A program made the translations under genes and the position numbers. The notes beneath the pieces are model-generated. The model saw nothing but the letters and a program-made list of their open reading frames with translations. It ran no database searches and had not been told where the DNA came from. Source: an uncultured Cytophagales bacterium (GTDB lineage: Bacteria > Bacteroidota > Bacteroidia > Cytophagales > Thermonemataceae). Taken from it: 45,192 nucleotides of DNA. Below, piece after piece: positions 1 through 6,371 of the stretch. Every line of letters begins with the position of its first letter. Within the stretch, counting starts at the first letter, position 1. The DNA lies in NCBI GenBank assembly GCA_937911505.1, contig CALEMF010000075.1:1-45192 (forward strand), written 5' to 3'.

Positions 1-80
1 CCACGAAAGTTTAGGTCATAAAACACCTGCAATGGTGGCGTAAATATGGTCCTATATCAGGGGATACTTACAACGGTTCT

Positions 81-140
81 CGCATTTGAAAATGCTAATG
101 TAAAATCACGCTTATGCTAAAAACTACTCACAACAAGGGG
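81..140. repeat. Palindromic intergenic repeat, copy A
   Basis: This copy carries the small palindrome GCATTTgaAAATGC and then the segment CTTATGCTAAAAACTACTCA followed by CAACAAGGGG. The second segment recurs nearly unchanged in copy B (219-287) and copy C (10120-10162). Compared with B it lacks the GTAAGTAGTC part, so the hairpin potential is reduced. No gene is visible around it. The recurrence is seen directly; a role as a recombination site or 3' end of a lost gene is inference. Confidence 0.7.
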
Positions 141-218
141 CTTTATTCGACTTAGGAACTAGGATATGCATAATCTAATATTTCCAATGAACTGACATTG
201 TAAGTCTACACAGTTCCC

Positions 219-287
219 GCATTTGAAAATGCTAATACAAAAAAGTAAGTAGTCGCGCTTACGCTAAAAACTACTCACAACGAGGGT
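219..287. repeat. Palindromic intergenic repeat, copy B
   Basis: It starts with the same GCATTTgaAAATGC palindrome as copy A and continues with GTAAGTAGTCGCGCTTACGC and TAAAAACTACTCACAACGAG. Two nested stems are possible, GTAAG with CTTAC and GTAGT with ACTAC. It lies about 90 bp beyond the 3' end of the immunity-like gene at 378-767. Copy C sits in the equivalent place against the immunity gene at 10163-10744. Confidence 0.75.
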
Positions 288-312
288 CAAAGAACTTATT
301 TGTTACTTGGAA

Positions 313-346
313 GGCACAAGTCACCACTTCGTTGAAGACTTGCGCC
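313..346. repeat. Imperfect inverted repeat / hairpin
   Basis: GGCACAAGTC (313-322) can pair with GACTTGCGCC (337-346) with one mismatch, and the inner CTTC/GAAG can extend the stem. It lies between repeat B and the stop codon of the minus-strand gene at 378-767. There is no clear T-run after it, so it could be a transcript-end structure or a dispersed REP-like element. The rest of 1-377 holds only repeats A and B and no convincing gene. Confidence 0.45.
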
Positions 347-377
347 AGTTGGTGGGTTAAGGACAAATGGGCTAGTG

Positions 378-767
378 CTATTCTTTATCAAGTTGAGTCT
401 CCAACCATAACATCGTATTCATGAGTGCAGACATAGTAAATTTACTACATATCCAAACCTTTTCATCACCTATTTTTACAAACCTATATATAGCTATATT
501 TCCTTTTCTGAGTCCTTCAGCATGTAAAATATCTAAAAAAGTGCTTATTGGTAATTCTCCCTTGTTTCCAGAAGCAGTTAAATAATAAACAACCTCTTCA
601 CCAAGAATAGTATAGATTCCGTCTTTTTTTTGTATACCTAATAAAGCTTTCTTCCCTTCCTCGTTCAAAGATTTTACAATTTGCGAAGTTTCATCTCTAT
701 AATGACGACCTGCGTATTTTTCTAAGTTGTTACGCTTAACTCTCGCTTTTAAAATATTTAATTTCAT
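378..767 (-). CDS. Probable orphan immunity protein (polymorphic toxin system)
   Basis: A 129-aa protein with no signal peptide or membrane segment and no family I recognise. The immunity assignment rests on context. Its ATG (765-767) overlaps the TGA of a 43-codon open segment reading like a toxin C-terminus (764-895) in an ATGA arrangement, the usual coupling of Rhs or CDI toxins to their immunity genes. It is the last of four similar small minus-strand genes downstream of a truncated Rhs gene. A structured repeat (219-287) follows it. What it neutralises cannot be said, because only the tail of the partner toxin remains. Confidence 0.6.
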   Translation of the reverse strand: MKLNILKARVKRNNLEKYAGRHYRDETSQIVKSLNEEGKKALLGIQKKDGIYTILGEEVVYYLTASGNKGELPISTFLDILHAEGLRKGNIAIYRFVKIGDEKVWICSKFTMSALMNTMLWLETQLDKE

Positions 768-895
768 TCAAGTTCTTTTGTTAATTTGAAATCATGTAAG
801 ATGCTACGAGACTTTTCAATCTTATAGCCTTTATATGGTTCGTTTGCCTTGACTCTTCTATTGAAGAATGCTTTAATATCTGATCTAGCAAAAGA
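764..895 (-). pseudogene. Toxin C-terminal stub (Rhs/CDI-type), cassette partner of 378-767
   Basis: Read on the minus strand, 43 codons are open from just after the TAG at 896-898 to a TGA at 764-766. They encode a basic tail containing SDIKAFFNRRVKAN, GYKIEKSRS and ILHDFKLTKELE. There is no start codon of its own, and it follows in the same frame directly after the stop of the gene at 896-1195. The TGA overlaps the ATG of the next gene. This is the pattern expected of a displaced toxin end carried with its immunity gene. The stub is seen in the sequence; its toxin origin is inferred from position and overlap. Confidence 0.55.
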
Positions 896-1195
896 CTAAT
901 GCAGAAATGGATTAAACATAAGCACTTTATTAGAGTCTTGCCTACATTCCTTAGCTAGTTTTATTATATCCATAACGTGGTCGTGATGTTCTGATGGTAT
1001 TTTTGTTATCAGATGCTTTAAGTCTCTTATTAGTTCTTCCATTTGATCGTGCCCAAAAACATCTATATCAAATGGCGCTACTTCTGATAACAAGGGGAAC
1101 TCTTGCTCATTATCAGGACAAAGATATTTTTCATTATATTTTTTACCTAAAATAGATACAGTATCCTTATTTTCCTTTAAGATAATGCAGATCAT
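896..1195 (-). CDS. Probable orphan immunity protein
   Basis: A 99-aa cytoplasmic protein with an acidic centre (FDIDVFGHDQMEELIRDLK) and a C-terminus ending VLMFNPFLH. I cannot name its family with certainty. It starts three bases after the stop of a toxin-like C-terminal fragment (1199-1420), so it is the likely immunity partner of that fragment. Its own TAG is followed in the same frame by the next toxin stub (764-895), which suggests that cassettes were joined near this stop codon. The function is inferred from arrangement only. Confidence 0.6.
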   Translation of the reverse strand: MICIILKENKDTVSILGKKYNEKYLCPDNEQEFPLLSEVAPFDIDVFGHDQMEELIRDLKHLITKIPSEHHDHVMDIIKLAKECRQDSNKVLMFNPFLH

Positions 1196-1198
1196 AAC

Positions 1199-1420
1199 TT
1201 AATATTTTAGCTTTCCAGGGAAAGTATTGACGAGATTACCTTTTACATCAGTTATGACAGTAATGTTTTTTGTCGCAGCACCACCATACTTTTGAGGGAG
1301 ATTACCAACTTTCCTTCCAATGTTAACTTCTCTAATATAAAAGCTCGATGTAGGTGATTTTCTGATAGGCGAGTTAATTACCTTCTTAGAAGACAAAATA
1401 CTTTTCAGCTCAGAAATTTT
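1199..1420 (-). pseudogene. Toxin C-terminal fragment, BECR-like RNase style ending
   Basis: The open frame encodes INSPIRKSPTSSFYIREVN, then IGRKVGNLPQKYGG, then NITVITDVKGNLVNTFPGKL before the stop at 1199-1201. The ending 'TVITDxxGNLVNTFPG' resembles C-termini of several Rhs/CDI RNase toxins, as far as I recall; no search was possible. No genuine start is present: the first possible one is a TTG at 1394-1396, and open frame continues upstream into the 3' end of the gene at 1419-1865. It therefore looks like the displaced 3' end of a toxin gene. The gene at 896-1195 follows at once and is its probable immunity gene. Confidence 0.6.
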
Positions 1421-1865
1421 ACTCGTGATAAAACATAGTGATTTTATCTGTGTACTCTTCTAAGTCTGAATCAAGAGGTACTTCTAATCTTAGTAGAATT
1501 TGCTTGCTCTTTTCTTGCAAAGCAATCCAATCAACCCCTTCGTTAAAAATACTTTGCTCCCAATCTCCACTGAGTAATGTATTCACCAGGCTCTTAATCT
1601 CTATTATATCCTTTCTAACTACTTTAAATTTATCAAATACTTTTACAAGATAATCTACTATATTCTCAGATAAATAGCTCATATTTTCCTCAACCTCTTC
1701 TAAATAATCGAATATACCTTCATAGTCATTTTGCTTATAATCTTTGGATAAGATCAAAAGGATGTATAATATTTTTAGTCTGATAAAATTTCCAACCTCT
1801 TTTTCTGATTTTTTCTTCTCAGTGCAAAGGGTTATTTCGCCAACCGAATATTCATATTCTGACAT
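1419..1865 (-). CDS. Probable orphan immunity protein
   Basis: A 148-aa, strongly acidic, predicted all-helical cytoplasmic protein with stretches such as YLEEVEENMSYLSENIVDYL. I do not recognise a family. It lies in a row of immunity-like genes and is preceded by a short toxin-like tail (1895-1975) that ends about 30 bases before its ATG. Its 3' end overlaps the start of the next toxin fragment in another frame, consistent with cassette joining. Acidic, compact proteins are common among immunity proteins, but the assignment comes from context. Confidence 0.55.
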   Translation of the reverse strand: MSEYEYSVGEITLCTEKKKSEKEVGNFIRLKILYILLILSKDYKQNDYEGIFDYLEEVEENMSYLSENIVDYLVKVFDKFKVVRKDIIEIKSLVNTLLSGDWEQSIFNEGVDWIALQEKSKQILLRLEVPLDSDLEEYTDKITMFYHE

Positions 1866-1894
1866 ATTACTATTTTATAGTTTCGAGTTTATCA

Positions 1895-1975
1895 TTATTC
1901 TAAAGGTATTTCTTTACCCCTTTTATAAGCTTTACCATACTCAAAGTTAGAGCGGATAATTTGACCCACTACCCT
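1895..1975 (-). pseudogene. Short toxin C-terminal stub
   Basis: On the minus strand a short open stretch reads CRVVGQIIRSNFEYGKAYKR and then GKEIPLE before a TAA at 1895-1897. It begins next to the stop of the gene at 1974-2594 in a different frame and ends about 30 bases before the start of the gene at 1419-1865. It has the position and character of the other toxin stubs here. It is short, so this call is less secure than those at 764-895 and 1199-1420. Confidence 0.4.
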
Positions 1976-2594
1976 ACACTTTATCAATAATATATAACTC
2001 ATCAATAACACGATAGCGACCATTTTCTACAACTATTAAGCCATCTTCAGTTAGACCTTCTAAAATACTTGCTAGCTCTTTTTGAGTTAGCTTTACCTTC
2101 CTATTAAACTCTCTAAGTATTTTTTCGTCTATTACATTATAGCGCATTAAGATATCTTCAAATTCAATTGAGGGATTTCTAAGAATCAACTTCATCACGG
2201 TACCTGCCTCTTCCACTCTGAACTTCGTATGAAGGATTATAATCTCATCTTCTTCGTCTGTTTCTTCCAAGACTTTAAGAAAGTTCTTTAACAAAATAAT
2301 ACGCTTCCCATAGGGATTACCTTTAGCATCAATGGGTATTCTCCTACCCAAAATAGTATATAATACTGCTCTATCTGACTGTTGAGATATAAAGTCTTCT
2401 GCTATTAAGTGGCGCAAAAGATTTTCTACTTGTTCTTTTATCTTGATCTTATTCTCGATACTTATCTTTGCAAACTGGTCTATCTGACTGATATCTATGA
2501 ATGAAGATATGATATCAGGTATATCTTTAGAAGAGTTAGCCTTTGTCATAGCTATTACACTTATAGAACTAGAATTTGAACCTATTATAAACAT
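1974..2594 (-). CDS. Putative immunity protein for the adjacent Rhs toxin
   Basis: A 206-aa cytoplasmic protein with no family that I recognise. The C-terminal part, VKLTQKELASILEGLTEDG then LIVVENGRYRVIDE, looks like a small winged-helix fold. The ATG (2592-2594) lies five bases after the stop of the Rhs C-terminal fragment at 2600-3673, the usual spacing for a toxin-immunity pair. It is the only immunity-like gene in this array next to a nearly full toxin domain. A regulatory role cannot be excluded because of the winged-helix-like end. Confidence 0.55.
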   Translation of the reverse strand: MFIIGSNSSSISVIAMTKANSSKDIPDIISSFIDISQIDQFAKISIENKIKIKEQVENLLRHLIAEDFISQQSDRAVLYTILGRRIPIDAKGNPYGKRIILLKNFLKVLEETDEEDEIIILHTKFRVEEAGTVMKLILRNPSIEFEDILMRYNVIDEKILREFNRKVKLTQKELASILEGLTEDGLIVVENGRYRVIDELYIIDKV

Positions 2595-2599
2595 ATTAC

Positions 2600-3673
2600 C
2601 TACCTCCTGAATTCCACTTCTACTACATCAGCTTCAGCCGTACCAACATCTATTTTACTGAACCCTTTTTTATCTAATATTTGTCCAAGCCTAGTGTTAC
2701 GAGCTGAGTATTCAAGTAACTCATCTCCAAACATGTTGCCTTCCATAAGGTCGTAATTCTGCCAAAACTGTTTTAACCCCAAAGACATGTTACCTGGATA
2801 GTCTGAACGCATTGTCCAGTCAGCAACAATACCCTGCACATCATCTCCAAAATGTCCTAATGCATCATCCAAAATATATTGACCAGCACCTTTTACACCT
2901 TCTGTATTTAAGTCTAACGACAATAGACCTTTTGAATCTAGTTTAGCTACCTGAGTTTTTTCAACACCTGTTATTGAATAATGAATTTCGTTACCACTTA
3001 CTGACTTTGAAATAAGAGAGCCTAAACCATCATCAGTTGCTACTCGCGAACTCTTCTTACCTCCTTTCCAAATATTCTTAACCCCTTTCCAGTTTTTGGT
3101 TACAAAACCACCTACCCCCGCAAAGGCTCTTCCTATCCCTGCAAAAGCTCTTCCTAAAAAGCCTCTACCCTTAATTTTTGCTGCTTGTAGTAGGAAAATA
3201 TCTGCAGCAATATCCTCAGGTCCTGCCAAAGCCATTAATGGTACTGAGTAAGCTTCTACTAAATGCCAAGGAAGCATCATCGCTACTCTATTTCTTTCTT
3301 CTCGAGTGGTTTGATGCTGGAATTCTCGCATAGAACGATCGCCTAATGCAGGTAATGGCGTATCAAAGGCATTTGTATGCTGGTCTAAAATCTGCATTTG
3401 AGGAGTACGAGAACCAAATATTCTAGACCATTCCAACCCTTCCAACTCAACGCCATCTATGACTCTGTTCTCTGCAAAAGCGTAGGTACTGTTCCAAGGA
3501 TAATCACTATGTAAAGGATCAACCGAAAAGAAGCGTGCTAAAGCTGGGCTGTGGATACGGTATTTATAGTTGATAAGCTGACCACCACCCCATTCTTCAT
3601 CGGTTTCCTGCCCTTGATAGCCAAAGAGTATTCCATCTGCGTCACTTTTCTCTTCACACTTGCCCGTAGCTTT
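2600..3673 (-). pseudogene. 5'-truncated Rhs protein: core end plus C-terminal toxin
   Basis: The frame is open from 3673 (after a TAG at 3674-3676) to 2600. It begins with the end of an Rhs core: GILFGYQGQETDEEW, INYKYRIHSPALARFFSVD, YPWNSTYAFAENRVIDG. A pre-toxin region follows with a Gly-rich hydrophobic stretch (GRAFAGIGRAFAGVGGFV). The last 140 or so residues are a probable toxin domain that I cannot place. The secretion and YD-repeat parts are missing; upstream sequence becomes GC-rich non-coding DNA of the apparent mobile element. The core differs in sequence from that of the intact Rhs gene at 10751-18502, so it is not a simple copy. An internal ATG (3443-3445) could still express the toxin part. 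Confidence 0.75.
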
Positions 3674-3826
3674 CTAAACTATTTTGTGCCAATAAGTCTC
3701 TCAAAGAACCATCTTTTCTATTCCTAAAGGTAGTTTTTCTACTGAAAATAAAAAAGGGAAGGTTTTGCTTTTTAGTTTTTGTGCGGTGGCATTCTCTTGG
3801 GCTGAGGACAAAGCTGTGGGTAAGCT

Positions 3827-3860
3827 GCCCGAAGGGCGAAAGTGCGTTACCCGAAGGGTA
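3827..3860. repeat. Two adjacent small hairpins with CCGAAGG loops
   Basis: GCCCGAAGGGC (3827-3837) and TACCCGAAGGGTA (3848-3860) are two near-perfect short hairpins with the same GAA-containing loop, ten bases apart. Similar CCGAAGG or CCGAAAGG motifs recur further along the region (near 3959 and 4037). Repetition of the same hairpin type suggests selection for folded RNA or folded single-stranded DNA. Confidence 0.6.
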
Positions 3861-4211
3861 GCAGAGCTTTCCGCAAGACCAAGAACTACTCTTGTCGTAG
3901 AACAACTGTTATTTTTTATTTCTGCGAGCCTGTCCTGCGAGTGGAGCAAGGGTGGCAGACCGAAAGGGTGAGGAACGAACCCGAGGGCTGGCTAGGTAGA
4001 AGGCAAAGTGCTGATGATCAGTGCGTAAGCGCCGACTACCCGAAGGCGTGCGCTGGCTTGTGTGTTGCATGCCTGAGCCCGCAGCGACCCGCAGGCGAGC
4101 CTAACAATGGGGAGAGGTTGGATTTTTTTACCATTCTGCCGAAGGCTTCATAATCATCTAAAAAAATACAAAGGAACGACCACGATGAGCAGCGCAGACC
4201 CGCCAGCCGAG

Positions 4212-4257
4212 CCCAAAAGCAAGGCCGCGAAGCGCTTGTATAGCCTTGTCTTTTGGG
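4212..4257. repeat. Long inverted repeat (14-15 bp stem)
   Basis: CCCAAAAGCAAGGC (4212-4225) pairs with GCCTTGTCTTTTGGG (4243-4257) with only a one-base bulge, and the 17-base loop contains the palindrome AAGCGCTT. There is no T-run on either side, so a simple terminator is unlikely. It lies about 150 bp beyond the 3' end of the tandem recombinase genes. Confidence 0.7.
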
Positions 4258-4410
4258 TGAGGCAAGGACGGGGCGAGCAGCGCAGGAGTACCTTATAACC
4301 TGTGTGAGTGAGGAACGAACGATGGGTGACGAGTACAGCGAGGAACAGAAGGGCGGGTTATACCAAGTTCCTTACAGCTCGTGCATTTCATTTACTGAGA
4401 TAGATAGCTA

Positions 4411-5319
4411 TTAAAGATTATCTAAAGGATGGTATTTCAAGACTTGATTTTTGAGTGCTTCCAGATGGCTTTGTTTGTATTTTTCTGTGCTAGAAGGGTA
4501 TTTATGTCCTGCAAAGGCTTGTACTAAGCGCAAGTCTTTTCCTGACTTTAGTAAATTAGTAATTACTGATTGTCTGATCGTTTTAGCATTGAGCTTTCGG
4601 TTGGGAAAGAACCCTTTACAAGTCTCTACTAAATAACTAATGCCTTCGCCTGTTTCGGCGTGTCCTCGGGAAGAGATGATAAGTTGTGAGGTCTGTTCCT
4701 TGAGTAATTGAGGTCTATCCGTTTGGAGGTAATTCATCAGTAAATAGACTTGTTTGGGCTGTAAAAGTAGCGTTCGGGCATTGGTTTTTCTGGCTGCTTT
4801 AATGTGGATTTTCCCTTCTGCAAGATCAAGGTCATCAAGGGTCAAGTTGATAATATCGCCGTTGGTAAGGGCTTGGTAAATAAGTAAACTCAGTATGAGT
4901 TGATTACGGTTTTTGAGCAGCGGGTAACGCTCTTTTCTTTCTAAGAGTAGGGCAAGTTCCTGAGGGGTAAATAAGTCTTGGAGTTGGATGTCTCTATTGC
5001 GGTGATCTCTAAGTTTGATGGCTTGCGCAGGATTGTCTTTACGGATGCCTTGGGCTACTAAGTAACTATAATATTTCTTAATGGCACATAAGCAAGGAGT
5101 GATATTGCTTTGGGTGTGGCGAAGTTCGCCGAGGTACACCATAATTTGATTATAGTTAGCAGTGACTGGATTTTGTAGTAATGTTTCTAGTGAAGATATA
5201 AAAAGTTCGATCTCTCGCAAGTAGCGTTTTACCGTGCTGGGCGCATGTTTTTCTTTAAGATATTGGGTAAGAGCCTCTTTTAAGGATGATTTAAGTGTTA
5301 TTGATTGCTCAAGTGCCAT
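4411..5319 (-). CDS. Tyrosine recombinase/integrase, second of tandem pair, catalytically altered
   Basis: A 302-aa phage-integrase-family protein with an N-terminal SAM-like core-binding domain (about 10-100) and a C-terminal catalytic domain (about 115-300). Aligned by eye with its neighbour, the first catalytic Arg is replaced by Thr152 (LTNGDIINL) and the His of HxxR by Lys246 (NAKTIRQSV). Arg249, His272 (GHKYPSS) and the nucleophile Tyr281 remain. It overlaps the upstream recombinase gene by 22 bases, so the two are co-translated and probably act together. The changed residues suggest a structural or regulatory partner, or degeneration, rather than an independent recombinase. Confidence 0.85.
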   Translation of the reverse strand: MALEQSITLKSSLKEALTQYLKEKHAPSTVKRYLREIELFISSLETLLQNPVTANYNQIMVYLGELRHTQSNITPCLCAIKKYYSYLVAQGIRKDNPAQAIKLRDHRNRDIQLQDLFTPQELALLLERKERYPLLKNRNQLILSLLIYQALTNGDIINLTLDDLDLAEGKIHIKAARKTNARTLLLQPKQVYLLMNYLQTDRPQLLKEQTSQLIISSRGHAETGEGISYLVETCKGFFPNRKLNAKTIRQSVITNLLKSGKDLRLVQAFAGHKYPSSTEKYKQSHLEALKNQVLKYHPLDNL

Positions 5320-6209
5320 AGTTGTTTACTTTGTATTCTGGTATAGACTTGTGTACTTTCTAAGTGTTTATGTCCTAAGAAGTCTCTGACCTGTTCTAAG
5401 GATAAGCCACTGGCTAGCAAGTGGGTAGCGATAGAGTGGCGCAAGCCGTGAAGCGTGATTTCCTTTGAGATGCTCGCTCTTTGTAAGAGTACTTTTAGGA
5501 GTCGGTTGTAACTAGCGCCCCGCATAGGTTTTCCTCTTTGGTTAAGCATAAAAGCCATTTGATCTTCAAGAGAGGCATTTCTTTTGGAGATTCTTTGGAA
5601 AGGTCTTTCCTTATAAGCATAGTTTTGTAAGTCTATTTTTACTTTCTCTGAGAGGGGTATCACTCTTCGTCTTCCGCCTTTACCTAATCTTACGTAGAGT
5701 AAACTACTTCTAAAATGGATATCTTTGAGGTGAAGGGCTTCGCCTTCTGATTTTCTGAGTCCGCAACCATAGAAGAGTCCTAAAAGGGCTTTTTCTTGAT
5801 AATTCTCACAAGCTTCATACAAGCGTTTCACTTCAGATAGGCTTAGTATTGCTCTAGGTTTACTGATCGGTCTTTTAAAAGCAAGTGTACTCATCGGGTT
5901 TTGGCTCATCGTACCTTTTTGTTCTTGCCAAGCAAAGAAGACTTTCAGCGCATAGACGTGATGATGGATGTAACTTTCACTAAGCCCGCCGGGCTTGATC
6001 TGATTGGGGCGTTCGTGTAGATAGGTGTAAAAAGTGGTAATGTCTTCGGCGGTGATCTCACTTATTTTTTTGGCAGTGTAAGTAAAAAAGGACTTCATCA
6101 AGCGAGGCAACATCTCTTGGGTACTCTTTGTGTAGCCTAAGCGCTCCAAGTGAACTTTAAAGTGTGCTATCTCATGGGCTGTTATCTCATTCAAGTACGT
6201 TTGCATCAT
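5298..6209 (-). CDS. Tyrosine recombinase/integrase, first of tandem pair (XerC/D-like)
   Basis: A 303-aa site-specific recombinase with the full catalytic set visible: Arg152 (CGLRKSE), Lys177 (LGKGGRRR), His254 and Arg257 (LHGLRHSIAT), His280 (LGHKHLES) and Tyr289 (TQVYTR). The N-terminal SAM-like domain covers about residues 8-100. It cuts and rejoins DNA through a covalent phosphotyrosine intermediate and is the probable integration/excision enzyme of the element. Its 3' end overlaps the second recombinase gene. The start ATG at 6207-6209 fits the domain length. Confidence 0.92.
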   Translation of the reverse strand: MMQTYLNEITAHEIAHFKVHLERLGYTKSTQEMLPRLMKSFFTYTAKKISEITAEDITTFYTYLHERPNQIKPGGLSESYIHHHVYALKVFFAWQEQKGTMSQNPMSTLAFKRPISKPRAILSLSEVKRLYEACENYQEKALLGLFYGCGLRKSEGEALHLKDIHFRSSLLYVRLGKGGRRRVIPLSEKVKIDLQNYAYKERPFQRISKRNASLEDQMAFMLNQRGKPMRGASYNRLLKVLLQRASISKEITLHGLRHSIATHLLASGLSLEQVRDFLGHKHLESTQVYTRIQSKQLWHLSNQ

Positions 6210-6263
6210 TAGGGGATATTCATAAAGGGTTTACTAACTGAAGGGCTACTTGTCTTTTTTGAA

Positions 6264-6346
6264 AACGCCGAACACTAGCCCTATATTGGGGGTTAAGTCC
6301 CTCATTATAAGTAAAGACTGGCGTTCGGCTGGTGTTTTGGGGCGTT
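6264..6346. repeat. Imperfect inverted repeat between helicase and recombinase genes
   Basis: AACGCC and AACACTAGCC (6264-6280) can pair with GGCTGGTGTT (6327-6336) and GGCGTT (6341-6346); an alternative stem is GCCGAAC (6267-6273) with GTTCGGC (6323-6329). It lies in the 162-bp gap between the end of the helicase gene and the start of the recombinase pair. It could terminate or attenuate the helicase transcript or be a recombinase binding site. The pairing is seen; the function is open. Confidence 0.5.
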
Positions 6347-6371
6347 CACTCCTCATTTTTGTTATGGTATA

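Larger units (their letters stand above)
3674..4410. other. GC-rich, hairpin-dense non-coding region at the end of the recombinase operon
   Basis: About 740 bp with no convincing gene: open frames here lack coding character and run across hairpins. It is visibly richer in G and C than its surroundings from about 3780 to 4375. It contains repeated CCGAAGG-type hairpins (3827-3837, 3848-3860, related forms near 3959 and 4037), a long stem at 4212-4257, TATAACC (4294-4300) opposite GGTTATA (4356-4362), and the 13-base direct repeat GTGAGGAACGAAC at 3968-3980 and 4308-4320. It begins just beyond the stop codon of the second recombinase. It may be an element end, a recombination substrate or a structured RNA; which one is not decidable here. 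Confidence 0.6.

Noticed and set aside
3654..3905. Minus-strand frame ending DLLAQNSLESYGQV just upstream of the Rhs fragment, possibly a frameshifted continuation of the Rhs gene
   Set aside because: The part near 3660-3740 might be Rhs sequence in another frame, but I see no Rhs core motif in it and the rest lies in the hairpin region; not enough to call a frameshift.
3765..4298. Open frames of 60-103 codons on both strands in the GC-rich region
   Set aside because: They overlap each other in several frames, run through palindromes and give low-complexity Arg/Pro/Ser-rich proteins without any family look; the region reads as non-coding.
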